A DNA stretch of 64,000 nt, from NCBI RefSeq assembly GCF_014237865.1, contig NZ_JACJUU010000002.1, positions 372,001 to 436,000 of the forward strand, in the 5' to 3' direction. Below, piece by piece: positions 8,189 through 17,646 of the stretch. The DNA comes from Pusillimonas minor. GTDB lineage: Bacteria > Pseudomonadota > Gammaproteobacteria > Burkholderiales > Burkholderiaceae_B. The position numbers were made by a program, and so were the translations under genes. The notes under the pieces are model-generated. The model saw only the letters and a program-made list of their open reading frames with translations, was not told where the DNA came from and ran no database searches. The first letter of the stretch is position 1, and every line of letters begins with the position of its first letter.

Positions 8189-9514
8189 GTGGCTAAAGCT
8201 CAGGCACAGAGTAAAGCAGGTCCACGCTACGGCGACTTGAAACGCCGTCTCGTGTTCTTGTTGCTCGCCCTGGTGGTTTACCGGCTGGGTACGCATGTGC
8301 CTGTGCCGGGCATCAACCCAGACGCATTGGCCGAAATGTTCCAGTCTAATTCTGGCGGCATTTTGGGCTTGTTCAACATGTTCTCGGGTGGCGCCCTCGA
8401 ACGTTTCTCGGTGCTTGCGCTGGGGATCATGCCGTACATTTCTGCATCCATCATTATGCAGCTGATGTCGTCGGTGGTGCCTACGCTCGAGGCCATCAAG
8501 AAAGAAGGTGAGGCAGGTCGTCGCAAGATAACCCAATATACCCGTTATGGCACGGTGCTTCTGGCACTGGTTCAGGCGGTGGGTATTGCGGTTGCGCTCG
8601 AGTCCCAGCCCGGTCTGGTCATCGACCCGGGTATGGTGTTTCGCTTTACGGCGGTGGTAACGCTGGTTACCGGCACCATGTTTGTCATGTGGCTGGGCGA
8701 GCAAATCACCGAGCGCGGTCTGGGTAACGGTATTTCCATCCTGATTTTCGCCGGTATTGTGGCGGGCTTGCCCAGCGCATTGTCGGGTCTGATGGATCTG
8801 GTACGTACCGACGCCATGTCAATCCTGTCGGCCCTGTTTATTCTGGTTCTGGCGGTTGCCGTTACTTACTTCGTTGTCTTCGTCGAACGTGGACAGCGTC
8901 GTATTACGGTCAACTATGCCAAGCGCCAGGTTGGCAATAAAGTGTACGGTGGTCAAAGCTCGCATTTGCCGCTCAAGCTGAACATGGCGGGTGTTATTCC
9001 TCCCATTTTCGCTTCGTCGCTTATTTTGCTGCCCGCCACGGTAACCAGCTGGTTTTCGGCCAACCCCAGCATGAGCTGGTTGGGCGATCTGGCTGCCGCC
9101 CTGTCGCCTCAGCAGCCGCTTTACATTACCCTGTTCTCGGCTTTAATCATTTTCTTCTGCTTCTTCTACACGGCCCTGGTGTTTAACAGCCGCGAGACCG
9201 CAGACAACCTGAAAAAGAGTGGTGCCTTCATTCCAGGTATCCGTCCAGGTGATCAAACCGCGCGTTACATCGACAAGATCCTGATGCGCCTTACCCTGGT
9301 TGGTGCCATCTACATTACGCTCGTGTGCTTGTTGCCCGAGTTCATGCAGATGCGCTGGAATGTCCCGTTTTACTTCGGTGGCACTTCCCTCTTGATTATT
9401 GTGGTGGTGACAATGGATTTCATGGCACAGGTTCAGTCCTACATGATGTCCCACCAGTACGATTCGCTGCTCAAGAAGGCCAACTTCAAGGGCGCGGGTC
9501 TACCTATGCGGTAA
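8189..9514 (+). CDS. secY: protein translocase subunit SecY
   Basis: 441 residues, ten predicted membrane helices, forming the SecYEG protein-conducting channel of the inner membrane. Start is a GTG at 8189 (MAKAQAQSK); the plug region ([20 protein letters not shown]) and the cytosolic loop before TM5 with [14 protein letters not shown] are clear, and [14 protein letters not shown] lies in the C5 loop used by SecA. It ends the spc part of the cluster, 12 bases after rplO and 6 bases before infA, so all are likely co-transcribed. Confidence 0.98.
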   Translation: MAKAQAQSKAGPRYGDLKRRLVFLLLALVVYRLGTHVPVPGINPDALAEMFQSNSGGILGLFNMFSGGALERFSVLALGIMPYISASIIMQLMSSVVPTLEAIKKEGEAGRRKITQYTRYGTVLLALVQAVGIAVALESQPGLVIDPGMVFRFTAVVTLVTGTMFVMWLGEQITERGLGNGISILIFAGIVAGLPSALSGLMDLVRTDAMSILSALFILVLAVAVTYFVVFVERGQRRITVNYAKRQVGNKVYGGQSSHLPLKLNMAGVIPPIFASSLILLPATVTSWFSANPSMSWLGDLAAALSPQQPLYITLFSALIIFFCFFYTALVFNSRETADNLKKSGAFIPGIRPGDQTARYIDKILMRLTLVGAIYITLVCLLPEFMQMRWNVPFYFGGTSLLIIVVVTMDFMAQVQSYMMSHQYDSLLKKANFKGAGLPMR

Positions 9515-9520
9515 CCAGAA

Positions 9521-9739
9521 ATGGCAAAAGATGACGTCATTCAGATGCAGGGTGAAGTAGTCGAGAACCTGCCCAACGCAACTTTTCGCGTCAAGCTCGA
9601 AAACGGTCATGTGGTGTTAGGCCATATTTCAGGCAAGATGCGCATGCATTACATCCGGATTCTGCCGGGTGACAAGGTCACAGTGGAGCTCACGCCCTAT
9701 GATCTGTCGCGTGCCAGAATTGTTTTCCGCTCTAAATAA
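9521..9739 (+). CDS. infA: translation initiation factor IF-1
   Basis: 72 residues, a single S1-type OB fold ([40 protein letters not shown]). IF-1 occupies the A site of the 30S subunit during initiation. Its place between secY and rpmJ is common in Burkholderiales; in E. coli it lies elsewhere. Confidence 0.98.
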   Translation: MAKDDVIQMQGEVVENLPNATFRVKLENGHVVLGHISGKMRMHYIRILPGDKVTVELTPYDLSRARIVFRSK

Positions 9740-9771
9740 GCGGCCCGGCTTAAGGAAACTAGGAGTCAACC

Positions 9772-9885
9772 ATGAAAGTAATGGCATCGGTAAAACGAAT
9801 TTGCCGTAATTGCAAAGTTATCAAACGTCACGGCGTGGTACGTGTTATCTGCACCGATCCCCGTCACAAGCAGCGTCAAGGCTAA
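9772..9885 (+). CDS. rpmJ: 50S ribosomal protein L36
   Basis: 37 residues, a very short gene. The protein reads [18 protein letters not shown] then [19 protein letters not shown]. The zinc ribbon ligands are all present: C11, C14, C27 and H32, so this is the zinc-binding (C+) form. An AGGAG ribosome site lies 6-10 bases upstream. It sits between infA and rpsM as in most bacteria. Confidence 0.97.
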
Positions 9886-9919
9886 AGCCGAAACGTAACA
9901 GATTTAACAAGGAACAGTC

Positions 9920-10285
9920 ATGGCCCGTATTGCTGGCATCAACATTCCGCCGCACAAACACGCCGTAATCGGTCTTACCGCAATTTTCGGTATTGGCCCG
10001 ACCCGTGCCCGTCAAATTTGTGACGCGTCCGGCATCGAGCACTCGAAAAAAGTGAAAGACCTCACCGATGAAGAGCTCGAGCGTATTCGCGAACAAGTTG
10101 GCTCGTTCACGGTCGAAGGCGACCTGCGTCGTGAAGTACAACTCTCTATCAAACGTCTGATCGACCTGGGAACCTACCGTGGCTTGCGCCACAAGCGTGG
10201 TCTGCCAGTGCGTGGTCAGCGTACCCGCACCAACGCACGTACCCGTAAAGGGCCGCGTCGCGCAGCTGCTTCCCTGAAGAAATAA
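9920..10285 (+). CDS. rpsM: 30S ribosomal protein S13
   Basis: 121 residues, with [20 protein letters not shown] at the start, the helix-two-turn-helix [16 protein letters not shown] and the basic tail [20 protein letters not shown]13 forms the head-to-50S bridges B1a/B1b. First gene of the alpha part of the cluster, 34 bases after rpmJ. Confidence 0.98.
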   Translation: MARIAGINIPPHKHAVIGLTAIFGIGPTRARQICDASGIEHSKKVKDLTDEELERIREQVGSFTVEGDLRREVQLSIKRLIDLGTYRGLRHKRGLPVRGQRTRTNARTRKGPRRAAASLKK

Positions 10286-10299
10286 TCGAGGACTAGAAG

Positions 10300-10698
10300 A
10301 TGGCGAAAGCAAATAGCGGCGCTTCGCGCGTACGCAAAAAAATCAAGAAGGTCGTGTCGGACGGCATTGCGCACGTTCACGCTTCTTTCAACAACACAAT
10401 CATCACGATCACCGATCGTCAGGGCAACGCTCTGTCGTGGGCAACATCGGGTGGTGCCGGCTTTAAGGGTTCGCGTAAATCGACCCCGTTCGCCGCACAG
10501 GTGGCTGCCGAGTCGGCAGGCCGTACCGCCCTCGAATACGGCATCAAGAACCTTGAAGTCCGTATCAAGGGCCCTGGTCCTGGTCGTGAATCGTCGGTGC
10601 GCGCGCTGAACGCTCTGGGTATCAAGATCACCAGCATCTCCGATATCACACCCGTTCCGCACAATGGCTGCCGTCCGCCCAAGCGCCGTCGCATTTAA
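10300..10698 (+). CDS. rpsK: 30S ribosomal protein S11
   Basis: 132 residues with the typical [39 protein letters not shown] and C-terminal [19 protein letters not shown]11 lies on the 30S platform at the E-site mRNA path. Fourteen bases after rpsM and eleven before rpsD. Confidence 0.98.
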   Translation: MAKANSGASRVRKKIKKVVSDGIAHVHASFNNTIITITDRQGNALSWATSGGAGFKGSRKSTPFAAQVAAESAGRTALEYGIKNLEVRIKGPGPGRESSVRALNALGIKITSISDITPVPHNGCRPPKRRRI

Positions 10699-10709
10699 TA
10701 GGAAGCATC

Positions 10710-11333
10710 ATGGCACGTTACATTGGACCTAAATGCAAGCTCTCGCGTCGCGAGGGTACCGACCTCTTTCTGAAAAGCGCCCGTCGCTCGCTCGATTCCA
10801 AATGCAAGATCGAATCGAAGCCTGGCCAACACGGCCGCACTTCGGGTGCTCGTACGTCCGACTACGGTCTGCAGCTGCGCGAAAAGCAAAAGCTCAAGCG
10901 TATGTACGGCGTTCTCGAGAAGCAATTCCGCAAGTATTTCGCTGAAGCTGAGCGTCGCCGTGGTAACACTGGCGAGACCCTGATTCAGTTGCTGGAATCG
11001 CGCCTCGACAACGTGGTATACCGCATGGGCTTTGGCTCGACACGCGCTGAAGCACGTCAGTTGGTTAACCACCGCGCCATCGAAGTGAACGGCCGCACAG
11101 CCGACATCGCTTCCATGATCGTCAAGGCTGGCGACGTCATTACTGTTCGCGAAATAGCCAAATCGCAAGGTCGTATCCGCGAAGCGCTCGATCTCGCTGC
11201 TGGTATCGGTTTCCCTCAGTGGGTTGAAGTCGACACCAACAAACTGACCGGTACGTTCAAGCAAGCCCCCGACCGCGCTGATGTCGCCCGCGACGTCAAC
11301 GAGTCGATGGTTGTTGAATTGTATTCGCGTTAA
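10710..11333 (+). CDS. rpsD: 30S ribosomal protein S4
   Basis: 207 residues: N-terminal domain ([20 protein letters not shown]) and S4 RNA-binding domain ([32 protein letters not shown]). S4 nucleates 30S assembly at the 16S 5' domain and is the alpha-operon repressor in E. coli. A 166-base gap with a strong hairpin separates it from rpoA, unlike the tight spacing elsewhere in the cluster. Confidence 0.98.
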   Translation: MARYIGPKCKLSRREGTDLFLKSARRSLDSKCKIESKPGQHGRTSGARTSDYGLQLREKQKLKRMYGVLEKQFRKYFAEAERRRGNTGETLIQLLESRLDNVVYRMGFGSTRAEARQLVNHRAIEVNGRTADIASMIVKAGDVITVREIAKSQGRIREALDLAAGIGFPQWVEVDTNKLTGTFKQAPDRADVARDVNESMVVELYSR

Positions 11334-11358
11334 TCTGCCGTCTGCAGTCTCAGACAAC

Positions 11359-11392
11359 AGCCCACTTTTTGGTCTTTTCCGAAAAGTGGGCT
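11359..11392 (+). terminator. 11-bp hairpin between rpsD and rpoA (attenuator candidate)
   Basis: AGCCCACTTTT (11359-11369) pairs perfectly with AAAAGTGGGCT (11382-11392) around a 12-base loop, 25 bases after the rpsD stop. Only a short U stretch follows (CTTTGCAG), so it may be a weak terminator, an RNA processing site or a stability element rather than a full stop. A new promoter for rpoA could lie between it and 11499 but I cannot define one. Confidence 0.5.
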
Positions 11393-11499
11393 TTGCAGTG
11401 TTTTCCCGCGCCGTGTGTCATATCGTCAATGCACCCGGCGTTTCTACGTCCGTCAGCCTTATCGGTGTAACGAGCCGAGGGTATTGAAAAGGAACCTTT

Positions 11500-12495
11500 A
11501 TGTCGTCACAAGCTTTGCTTAAACCCCGTTCTATCGAAGTCGAGTCCGTTGGCAAGAACCACGCCAAAGTCATCATGGAGCCCTTCGAACGCGGTTATGG
11601 TCATACCCTGGGTAACGCCCTTCGCCGTATTTTGCTGTCTTCCATGGTTGGCTACGCCCCCACCGAAGTACAAATTACCGGTGTTGTGCACGAATACTCC
11701 ACTTTGCCTGGCGTGCGCGAAGACGTCGTCGACATTCTGCTGAACCTGAAAGGCGTGGTGTTCAAGCTGCACAACCGCGAAGAAGTCACCCTCACGCTGC
11801 GCAAGCAAGGCGCCGGTGCGGTATTGGCCAGCGACATCGAATTGCCCCATGACGTCGAGATCATCAACCCCGACCACGTCATCGCCAACCTGACCGAAGA
11901 AGGCGTCCTCGAGATGCAGATCAAGGTTGAGCAAGGTCGTGGCTATGTACCCGGTAACGTACGTGCACTTTCTGAAGACCGCCAGCATACGATCGGCCGC
12001 ATTGTTCTCGACGCATCGTTCAGCCCTATCCGCCGCGTCAGCTATGCTGTCGAAAGCGCCCGTGTCGAACAGCGCACCGACCTTGACAAGCTGATTCTCG
12101 ACATCCAGACCAACGGCGTCATTTCGCCCGAAGAAGCGGTACGTCAGTCGGCTCGTTTGCTTATGGACCAGATCTCGGTATTTGCCGCCCTTGAAGGCGC
12201 CGGCGAAGCCGCTACCGAAGCCACCGGTACACGCGGTAGCAAAGAACAGATCGACCCCGTCTTGCTGCGTCCGGTCGACGATCTCGAACTTACCGTTCGC
12301 TCGGCCAACTGCCTTAAAGCCGAAAACATTTACTACATCGGTGATCTTATCCAGCGCACCGAAAACGAGCTGCTTAAAACGCCTAACCTGGGCCGTAAGT
12401 CGCTTAACGAAATCAAAGAAGTACTGGCTGCGCGCGGCCTGACACTGGGCATGAAGCTGGAAAGCTGGCCACCCCTGGGTCTCGAGCGTCCTTAA
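11500..12495 (+). CDS. rpoA: DNA-directed RNA polymerase subunit alpha
   Basis: 331 residues. The N-terminal dimerisation and assembly domain contains [20 protein letters not shown]. The C-terminal domain, after a linker around residue 240, contains [20 protein letters not shown] and [19 protein letters not shown], the surface that binds UP elements and activators. Full length and preceded by AAGGA. It follows a 166-base gap after rpsD and is itself followed by a terminator-like hairpin before rplQ. Confidence 0.98.
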   Translation: MSSQALLKPRSIEVESVGKNHAKVIMEPFERGYGHTLGNALRRILLSSMVGYAPTEVQITGVVHEYSTLPGVREDVVDILLNLKGVVFKLHNREEVTLTLRKQGAGAVLASDIELPHDVEIINPDHVIANLTEEGVLEMQIKVEQGRGYVPGNVRALSEDRQHTIGRIVLDASFSPIRRVSYAVESARVEQRTDLDKLILDIQTNGVISPEEAVRQSARLLMDQISVFAALEGAGEAATEATGTRGSKEQIDPVLLRPVDDLELTVRSANCLKAENIYYIGDLIQRTENELLKTPNLGRKSLNEIKEVLAARGLTLGMKLESWPPLGLERP

Positions 12496-12564
12496 TACCG
12501 GCGTACGGCGCGGCCCCTGCGTTTCAGGTAGGCGTCGCGCAGTATCTGGTGTATTGTTTTTGCA

Positions 12565-12594
12565 CGGCAGGCATTGGGTTTGCCGGGCTTTTTT
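12565..12594 (+). terminator. terminator-like hairpin between rpoA and rplQ
   Basis: CGGCAGGC (12565-12572) pairs with GTTTGCCG (12578-12585) using two G-U pairs, with a 5-base loop, and is followed by GGC and six T residues (12589-12594). This has the form of an intrinsic terminator or partial attenuator, which would lower rplQ relative to rpoA unless rplQ has its own promoter within the next 100 bases. Confidence 0.5.
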
Positions 12595-12692
12595 ACCAAC
12601 AGCCCGCGGGTTAACTACCGATAGAAGAGCTGTTCAACCGTGCCATGTGCCGGCAATGCCGGTGCAGGGCCACAAGATTCAAAGGAAATATC

Positions 12693-13079
12693 ATGCGTCA
12701 CCGTAGTGGATTACGTAAACTTAACCGCACCAGCAGCCACCGTTTGGCAATGTTCCGCAACATGGCCGTTTCGCTGATTACTCACGAAGCCATCAAAACC
12801 ACGTTGCCCAAAGCCAAAGAATTGCGCCGCGTTGTCGAACCCCTGATCACTTTGGGTAAAGAGCCCACACTGGCTAACAAGCGCCTTGCGTTTGCCCGCC
12901 TGCGTGACCGCGACGCCGTCGTCAAACTTTTCGCCGAAATCGGTCCCCGCTACAAAGAGCGCAACGGTGGTTACACCCGTGTTCTTAAAATGGGTTTCCG
13001 TCAGGGTGACAACGCCCCCATGGCCTACATGGAACTGGTCGATCGTCCTCAAGTCGAACAGGCTGAAGACGCTGAATAA
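12693..13079 (+). CDS. rplQ: 50S ribosomal protein L17
   Basis: 128 residues from the ATG at 12693 ([20 protein letters not shown]), preceded by AAAGGAAA. An upstream in-frame start at 12645 adds 16 residues not found in L17 and lacks a ribosome site. The conserved [19 protein letters not shown] is present. Last gene of the ribosomal cluster, followed by a strong terminator. Confidence 0.97.
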   Translation: MRHRSGLRKLNRTSSHRLAMFRNMAVSLITHEAIKTTLPKAKELRRVVEPLITLGKEPTLANKRLAFARLRDRDAVVKLFAEIGPRYKERNGGYTRVLKMGFRQGDNAPMAYMELVDRPQVEQAEDAE

Positions 13080-13122
13080 GCGCTGATGCGAGTCTGGCAG
13101 GGCTTTGATTCTGCCGATTTTT

Positions 13123-13156
13123 AAAACCCCGTTGCCACAAGCAGCGGGGTTTTTTT
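13123..13156 (+). terminator. rho-independent terminator of the ribosomal cluster
   Basis: AAAACCCCGTTG (13123-13134) pairs with CAGCGGGGTTTT (13142-13153) with one G-U pair and a 7-base loop, running into a T stretch to 13156. It lies 44 bases after the rplQ stop. Confidence 0.9.
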
Positions 13157-13584
13157 ATGGCTGACTGAGTGTGCAGCTAACGTGCATTGAACGGGGCTAG
13201 ACGCCGTCGGGTGTTCGGATGCAGCTGACGTAGCCAATATGTACGACCCAATGTGGCCAGAAAAATTGGGATGCACACATAAAGAGCTTGTTCGGCGCTG
13301 TATAACGTGATGCGCAGAAATAATATTTGAAGTCTAAATTTCGTTGCTTGGTAAGCCCCAAACGGTGCCGTTTTCGGGTCATTGTCGAACAATTTCCATG
13401 AAAAGTAGTTCAAGTTTCAACTTTTTTTCAAGATTCCGGGGAAAACCCTGCCCCATTCATGTTGTCGTCAGAAATAAAAACCAATAAGCTTCACAGGTGT
13501 TTCAGATTGAATGGAACGGGTGGCACATTTTCATCAATAACAATTTGCCGCCCTTCACTGAAATTAATTTCAAAGGAGTAGTAA
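13157..13584. other. intergenic region upstream of the binding-protein gene
   Basis: About 430 bases without a gene I can support. Short frames on the minus strand (for example 13177-13413) have no recognisable family and no ribosome site. The right half, from about 13300, is clearly richer in A and T than its surroundings and must hold the promoter of the downstream gene, but no convincing -35/-10 pair stands out. An AAAGGAG ribosome site lies at 13572-13578. Confidence 0.6.
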
Positions 13585-14757
13585 ATGCTGAAAAAACTCG
13601 CATTAGGTTGTGTGGCTTCGGCCATGATGGCGTTGGGCGCATCCGCCCAGGCACAAGAGCCGGTTCGTATCGGTTTTATCACCACGCTTAGCACCCCTGC
13701 GGGCTATCTGGGTGAAGACGCCCGCGACGGCTTTAACCTGGCGGTCAAGCAAGGCGGCGGCAAGTTGGGTGGCGTAGCGGTTAATGTTATTGCCGAAGAC
13801 GACGGCCTTAAGCCGGCCAACGGCAAGCAAATCGTCGACCGCATGGTTGCTGACGGTATTCGCCTGTTCTCGGGCCCTATTTTCTCTAACGTTTCTACCG
13901 CAATCGTGCCCTCTATTACAGGCGCTGGCGGCTTCTTTGTCAGCCCCAACGCCGGTCCGTCGCCTTTCGCCGGCTCGCGTTGCGATAAAAACTACTTCGT
14001 AACCTCGTTCGAAAACTCGGCCGTTCATGCTGCCGGTGGCGCTGCCGCCAACGAGCTGGGCTACAAAAAAGTTGTGTTGTTGGCACCTAATTACCAGGCC
14101 GGCCGCGATGCGCTTGCCGGTTTCAAGCGCCAGTTCAAAGGCGAAGTCGTTGCCGAAATCTACACCAAGCTCGATCAGTCCGACTTCTCCATCGAGATGG
14201 CGCGCATCCGCGACATGAAACCCGACGCGATTTATCAGTTCCACCCCGGTGGCCTGGGTATTAACTTTGCCAAACAGTATGCTGCCTCTGGCCTGAACAA
14301 AACCATTCCTATGGTTCTGCCCGTGTTCTCGATGGACTTGCGCATGCTTAAAGCCACTGGCGATGCAGCCGAAGGCCTGTACACCGTTGCATTGTGGGCG
14401 CCTAGCCTCGACGTCCCCGGCAATGCCGAATTCGTCAAGGCCTTCGAAGCCGAATATGGCCGTACCCCAACGCACTACGCGGCATTGGCCTACGACACCG
14501 CAAATTCCATCGGTGCTGGCCTTAAAGCCAACGGTGGCGACATGTCTAAAGCCGACGCATTCCGCGATGCCATGCGCAAGGCCGAATTCCAGTCGGTTCG
14601 CGGCAATTTTGCTTACGACACCAACCATCATCCTATTCAAGACTACTACCTGATCCAGATCGCTCGCAACGACAAGGGCGAGCTGGCACCTAAAGTTGTC
14701 CGTAAAGTACTCGAAATGCAAAAAGACGTCTTTGCCGCCGAGTGCAAAATGAACTAA
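13585..14757 (+). CDS. branched-chain-amino-acid-type ABC transporter substrate-binding protein
   Basis: 390 residues, type I periplasmic binding fold of the LivJ/Leu-Ile-Val family. A signal peptide ends at about residue 23 (MMALGASAQA, then QEPVRIGFITTLS). The family pattern of GYLGEDARDGFNLAVKQGG, then GPIFSNVSTAIVPSI and a late YDTANSIGAGLKANGG is clear. Many betaproteobacterial members bind aromatic acids, fatty acids or other non-amino-acid ligands, so the ligand is open. No permease or ATPase gene lies beside it: it stands between two terminators as a single-gene unit. Confidence 0.88.
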   Translation: MLKKLALGCVASAMMALGASAQAQEPVRIGFITTLSTPAGYLGEDARDGFNLAVKQGGGKLGGVAVNVIAEDDGLKPANGKQIVDRMVADGIRLFSGPIFSNVSTAIVPSITGAGGFFVSPNAGPSPFAGSRCDKNYFVTSFENSAVHAAGGAAANELGYKKVVLLAPNYQAGRDALAGFKRQFKGEVVAEIYTKLDQSDFSIEMARIRDMKPDAIYQFHPGGLGINFAKQYAASGLNKTIPMVLPVFSMDLRMLKATGDAAEGLYTVALWAPSLDVPGNAEFVKAFEAEYGRTPTHYAALAYDTANSIGAGLKANGGDMSKADAFRDAMRKAEFQSVRGNFAYDTNHHPIQDYYLIQIARNDKGELAPKVVRKVLEMQKDVFAAECKMN

Positions 14758-14811
14758 ATACCGGCGCGACATAGCGCGGTATTCCCCGTTGTGTGTGTTG
14801 TCTGTTTAAAG

Positions 14812-14840
14812 CCCCGCTGCAGTGCAGCGGGGTTTTTTTT
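14812..14840 (+). terminator. rho-independent terminator
   Basis: CCCCGCTGCA (14812-14821) and TGCAGCGGGG (14823-14832) form a perfect inverted repeat followed by eight T residues. It ends the binding-protein transcript 55 bases after its stop. Confidence 0.92.
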
Positions 14841-14949
14841 GCGAGGCCGGCGGCTTAAAAGCCTCGTTGTTGCCGTTGCGTCAGACGCATAAATGATGAA
14901 CGGCCCCAATGACCAGGGGGTACCAAGTCTGCCGCTACGCTTAATATGT

Positions 14950-14968
14950 AATGAGAATTGATCTCATT
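14950..14968. promoter_or_regulatory. Fur-box-like operator of the TonB-dependent receptor
   Basis: AATGAGAATTGATCTCATT is a 19-base inverted repeat with perfect 7-base arms (14950-14956 and 14962-14968), the same size as a classical Fur box. Read in the 7-1-7 form TGATAAT-N-ATTATCA it matches about 10 of 14 positions. It lies 54 bases before the receptor start, as expected for iron repression. Confidence 0.55.
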
Positions 14969-15022
14969 CTTATTAATGATATAAAATCGGAGGCCTACAC
15001 AAAACAAACAATAGGGGTTGAA

Positions 15023-17194
15023 ATGACAAAGACGTATTCAAGGCGGCGTCGGCTGCTTTGCAAAACATCTGCACGTGTTGTGCCTGTGGCTATGGTCATC
15101 GGGATGGGCGGTGCGCAAGTCGCGGCCGCCCAGCAGGCTGATGCGACAGACAATGCAGTGCGCCAGTTGCCCGGCGTCACGGTACGCGGCGTTGCGCCCG
15201 ACAACACGCTGCAACAGCTGGGCGCGCCCGTGGCGGCCGGCGCCCTTGGCAACCGAACCCAGCTCGAAACGCCGTTTTCTACAACGGTGGTAAATGCCGA
15301 AATGCTGGCACAGCGGCAAACCACCAAACTGGGCGATGTATTTGCGCTGGACGCTTCAGTGGCCGACAACAGCAGTCAGAATGGCGCTTGGGCGAACTAT
15401 GTCACCATACGCGGCTTGCCGATCGACTGGCAGAACGCCTACAAGATCGACGGCAAGCCCTTCATGAGCTATGCCACCACCCTGCCTTACGAGCTGCTCG
15501 ACCAGGTTCAGTTGTTCAAGGGGGCCAGCGGGTTTTTGTTTGGCTATAGTGCGCCGGGTGGGCTGATCAACTTTGTGACCAAAAAGCCACCCGTTCAGGG
15601 CGATGTCCGCGAAGTCAGCCTGGGCTATCGAACCCAGTCGTTATGGCGTCAAACGTTTGATATAGGTGGGCGCGCTGGCGAGGGCGATACCTTTGGCTAC
15701 CGTATAGCCGCCACCCACGAAGACGGAGAAACCTACAACAAAGGCGCCGTAAACAAAAAAGCCGTGTCGCTGGCGCTTGATGCGCGGCTTACCGACCGGC
15801 TGACCTGGGACTTCCAGGCTATGTATCAGCGTCGCAAGGCCAACGACGCCGACCCCACCATCCGTTTAAGCAGTTATGCCGGCGACAGCTTGCCGTCGCC
15901 TGTGAGGGCTGACGACAATCGACTGGTTGGCCCGGGCACATACCTGGACAACGAGTTTCAGTATTACGCGACGGGGCTGGAATACGCACTGGCGTCTGAC
16001 TGGACGGCACGCGTCGATTACAGCTATGCCAAAACACGTACGCGGCGCGCCGAGGCGGTGCTGTTTTTGCGTGACCAGGCCGGCAACTACGACGACTACC
16101 GATCTGACTATGGCGAACATTACACCTTCAACAACTGGCAGGGGTCGGTGTCGGGTCGCGTTAGCACTGGCGGCATCAGCCACGACTTGACGGCAGGGGT
16201 GAGCTGGCAAGAGCAAAAGAACGACTATGCCGGGTCGGGTGTGTACAGCAAAATTGGTACGGGTTCGTTATGGACTCAAAACAACAACGCTTATTACACG
16301 AGCGGCACCATGGGCAGCCTGAACATGTACCGGGCCGGCGTCATTACACAGAAGTCGTTGTTCGTCAGCGATACGCTGACCTTATCCGACCGCTGGTCGG
16401 TATTGGCCGGGCTGCGCTACACCAACTATGATCAGGTCGGTTACGGGACAAACGGACGGGTCAGCTCGAACTACCGCAAGACCGGTGTACTGACCCCCAC
16501 GTTGGCGGTCATGTACAAAATAACGCCGCAAACCATGGCCTATGCCAGCTACATCGAGGCGCTAGAGCCGGGCACGCAGGTAGGTACGGGATATGCCAAT
16601 ACCGGCGAATTGCTCGACCCGCTAAAAAGCCGTCAGTACGAAGTGGGCGTAAAGGCCGATCACGACGACTGGGCCGCAACGGCGGCGTTGTTCCGTATCG
16701 AAAAGGCCGCACAGTTTACAGATAGCGGGAACCGGTTGGTACAAGACGGTGAGTCGGTTTACCAGGGTATTGAGCTGGGTGCGACCAAAACGCTGGCGCG
16801 TCACTGGACCATTGGCACCAACCTGATGTGGCTGAACGCCGAATACACCAAGGGCCTGAATAATATTGGCCAGCGTGTGGTTGGGGCGCCTCGCTTTGTG
16901 GCCGCCGCACAAATTGCGTATCAGGTGCCGCAAGTGCCGGGGCTGCGCCTGACGGTTGATGCCAAATACACCGGCAGCAGCCCCCTGCGGCCTTCAAACA
17001 ACCTGTCGGTCGATGCCTACACCTTGGTAAATGTTGGCGCCAGCTACGAGACGCGTATCCAGGGTTACGACACGACGTTCCGGCTTGCCGTCGATAATCT
17101 GACCAACCGCAAATACTGGATGTACCAGTACGAAAACTACATCAAAGCGGGTGACCCGCGCACCGTCAGCTTGACGGCGTCGATGCGTTTTTAA
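15023..17194 (+). CDS. TonB-dependent siderophore receptor
   Basis: 723 residues from the ATG at 15023; a frame opening at 14951 would place its start inside the operator. The signal peptide carries a basic start (TKTYSRRRRLLCK) and ends near VAAAQQ. A TonB-box-like LPGVTVRG follows, then the plug domain (TPFSTTVVNAEMLAQRQTTK, YKIDGKPFMSY, FKGASGFLFGYSAPGG) and a 22-strand barrel ending in a terminal F (TASMRF). The wording is that of ferric-siderophore receptors of the FpvA/FoxA/FhuE kind. No N-terminal signalling (STN) domain is visible, so it is probably not a sigma-factor transducer. The ligand cannot be read from sequence. It is likely iron-repressed through the site upstream. Confidence 0.9.
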   Translation: MTKTYSRRRRLLCKTSARVVPVAMVIGMGGAQVAAAQQADATDNAVRQLPGVTVRGVAPDNTLQQLGAPVAAGALGNRTQLETPFSTTVVNAEMLAQRQTTKLGDVFALDASVADNSSQNGAWANYVTIRGLPIDWQNAYKIDGKPFMSYATTLPYELLDQVQLFKGASGFLFGYSAPGGLINFVTKKPPVQGDVREVSLGYRTQSLWRQTFDIGGRAGEGDTFGYRIAATHEDGETYNKGAVNKKAVSLALDARLTDRLTWDFQAMYQRRKANDADPTIRLSSYAGDSLPSPVRADDNRLVGPGTYLDNEFQYYATGLEYALASDWTARVDYSYAKTRTRRAEAVLFLRDQAGNYDDYRSDYGEHYTFNNWQGSVSGRVSTGGISHDLTAGVSWQEQKNDYAGSGVYSKIGTGSLWTQNNNAYYTSGTMGSLNMYRAGVITQKSLFVSDTLTLSDRWSVLAGLRYTNYDQVGYGTNGRVSSNYRKTGVLTPTLAVMYKITPQTMAYASYIEALEPGTQVGTGYANTGELLDPLKSRQYEVGVKADHDDWAATAALFRIEKAAQFTDSGNRLVQDGESVYQGIELGATKTLARHWTIGTNLMWLNAEYTKGLNNIGQRVVGAPRFVAAAQIAYQVPQVPGLRLTVDAKYTGSSPLRPSNNLSVDAYTLVNVGASYETRIQGYDTTFRLAVDNLTNRKYWMYQYENYIKAGDPRTVSLTASMRF

Positions 17195-17218
17195 GGGTAA
17201 GGCAGGGGTAGCACCCCG

Positions 17219-17248
17219 CCAGGCCCGGGGTGAGCGCGTCGGGCCTGG
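17219..17248 (+). terminator. GC hairpin after the receptor gene
   Basis: CCAGGCCC (17219-17226) and GGGCCTGG (17241-17248) can pair with a 14-base loop 25 bases after the stop. No U tract follows, so it is a weak or rho-assisted terminator candidate. Confidence 0.35.
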
Positions 17249-17299
17249 GTTAAACTTGACTGCGTTGCCCGTAGCCCACGGGCTGCGTAGCGAGCGCCC

Positions 17300-17632
17300 A
17301 TGAATACCGACCTGGTTGTGATTCTTACCAACGCCCCCGACACCCTGCTGGCCAAGCGCATTGCCCATTATCTGGTTGAAGACGGCTTGGCCGCCTGCGT
17401 GAACCTTGGCGCGCCTGGGTTGTCCATGTATATGTGGCAAGGGGTGCTCGAGGGTACCGAAGAGACCCCTCTCACCATAAAAACAACGCAGGCGCGTGTT
17501 CCCGACGTCATACAAAAAATTCGTGAGTTGCACCCCTACCAGGTGCCTGAAGTGCTGGTTTTGCCCGTCATCGGCGGTCACGAAGCTTATATTGACTGGG
17601 TGCGTGCGCAAACGCGCCCTATCGATTCATAA
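17300..17632 (+). CDS. cutA: divalent cation tolerance protein CutA
   Basis: 110 residues, CutA1 family, a small trimeric protein with a ferredoxin-like fold. Typical segments are VILTNAPDTLLAKRIAHYLV, GLAACVNL (with the conserved Cys), TTQARVPDVIQKIRELHPYQ and VPEVLVLPVIGG. Originally linked to copper tolerance, its molecular role is still unsettled. It precedes dsbD by 14 bases and is likely co-transcribed with it, an arrangement shared by many proteobacteria. Confidence 0.95.
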   Translation: MNTDLVVILTNAPDTLLAKRIAHYLVEDGLAACVNLGAPGLSMYMWQGVLEGTEETPLTIKTTQARVPDVIQKIRELHPYQVPEVLVLPVIGGHEAYIDWVRAQTRPIDS

Positions 17633-17646
17633 CTGCAGGACACCTC

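Noticed and set aside
13177-13413. 78-codon minus-strand frame in the gap after rplQ
   Set aside because: No family resemblance, no ribosome site and no partner gene; the region is better read as non-coding.
13603-14772. 389-codon open frame on the minus strand
   Set aside because: Antisense to the solute-binding protein gene, which has a signal peptide and family motifs; the antisense product has none.
15023-17194. Receptor as a transducer of the FecA/FpvA signalling kind
   Set aside because: No N-terminal STN domain is visible between the signal peptide and the TonB box, and no sigma/anti-sigma gene pair is adjacent.
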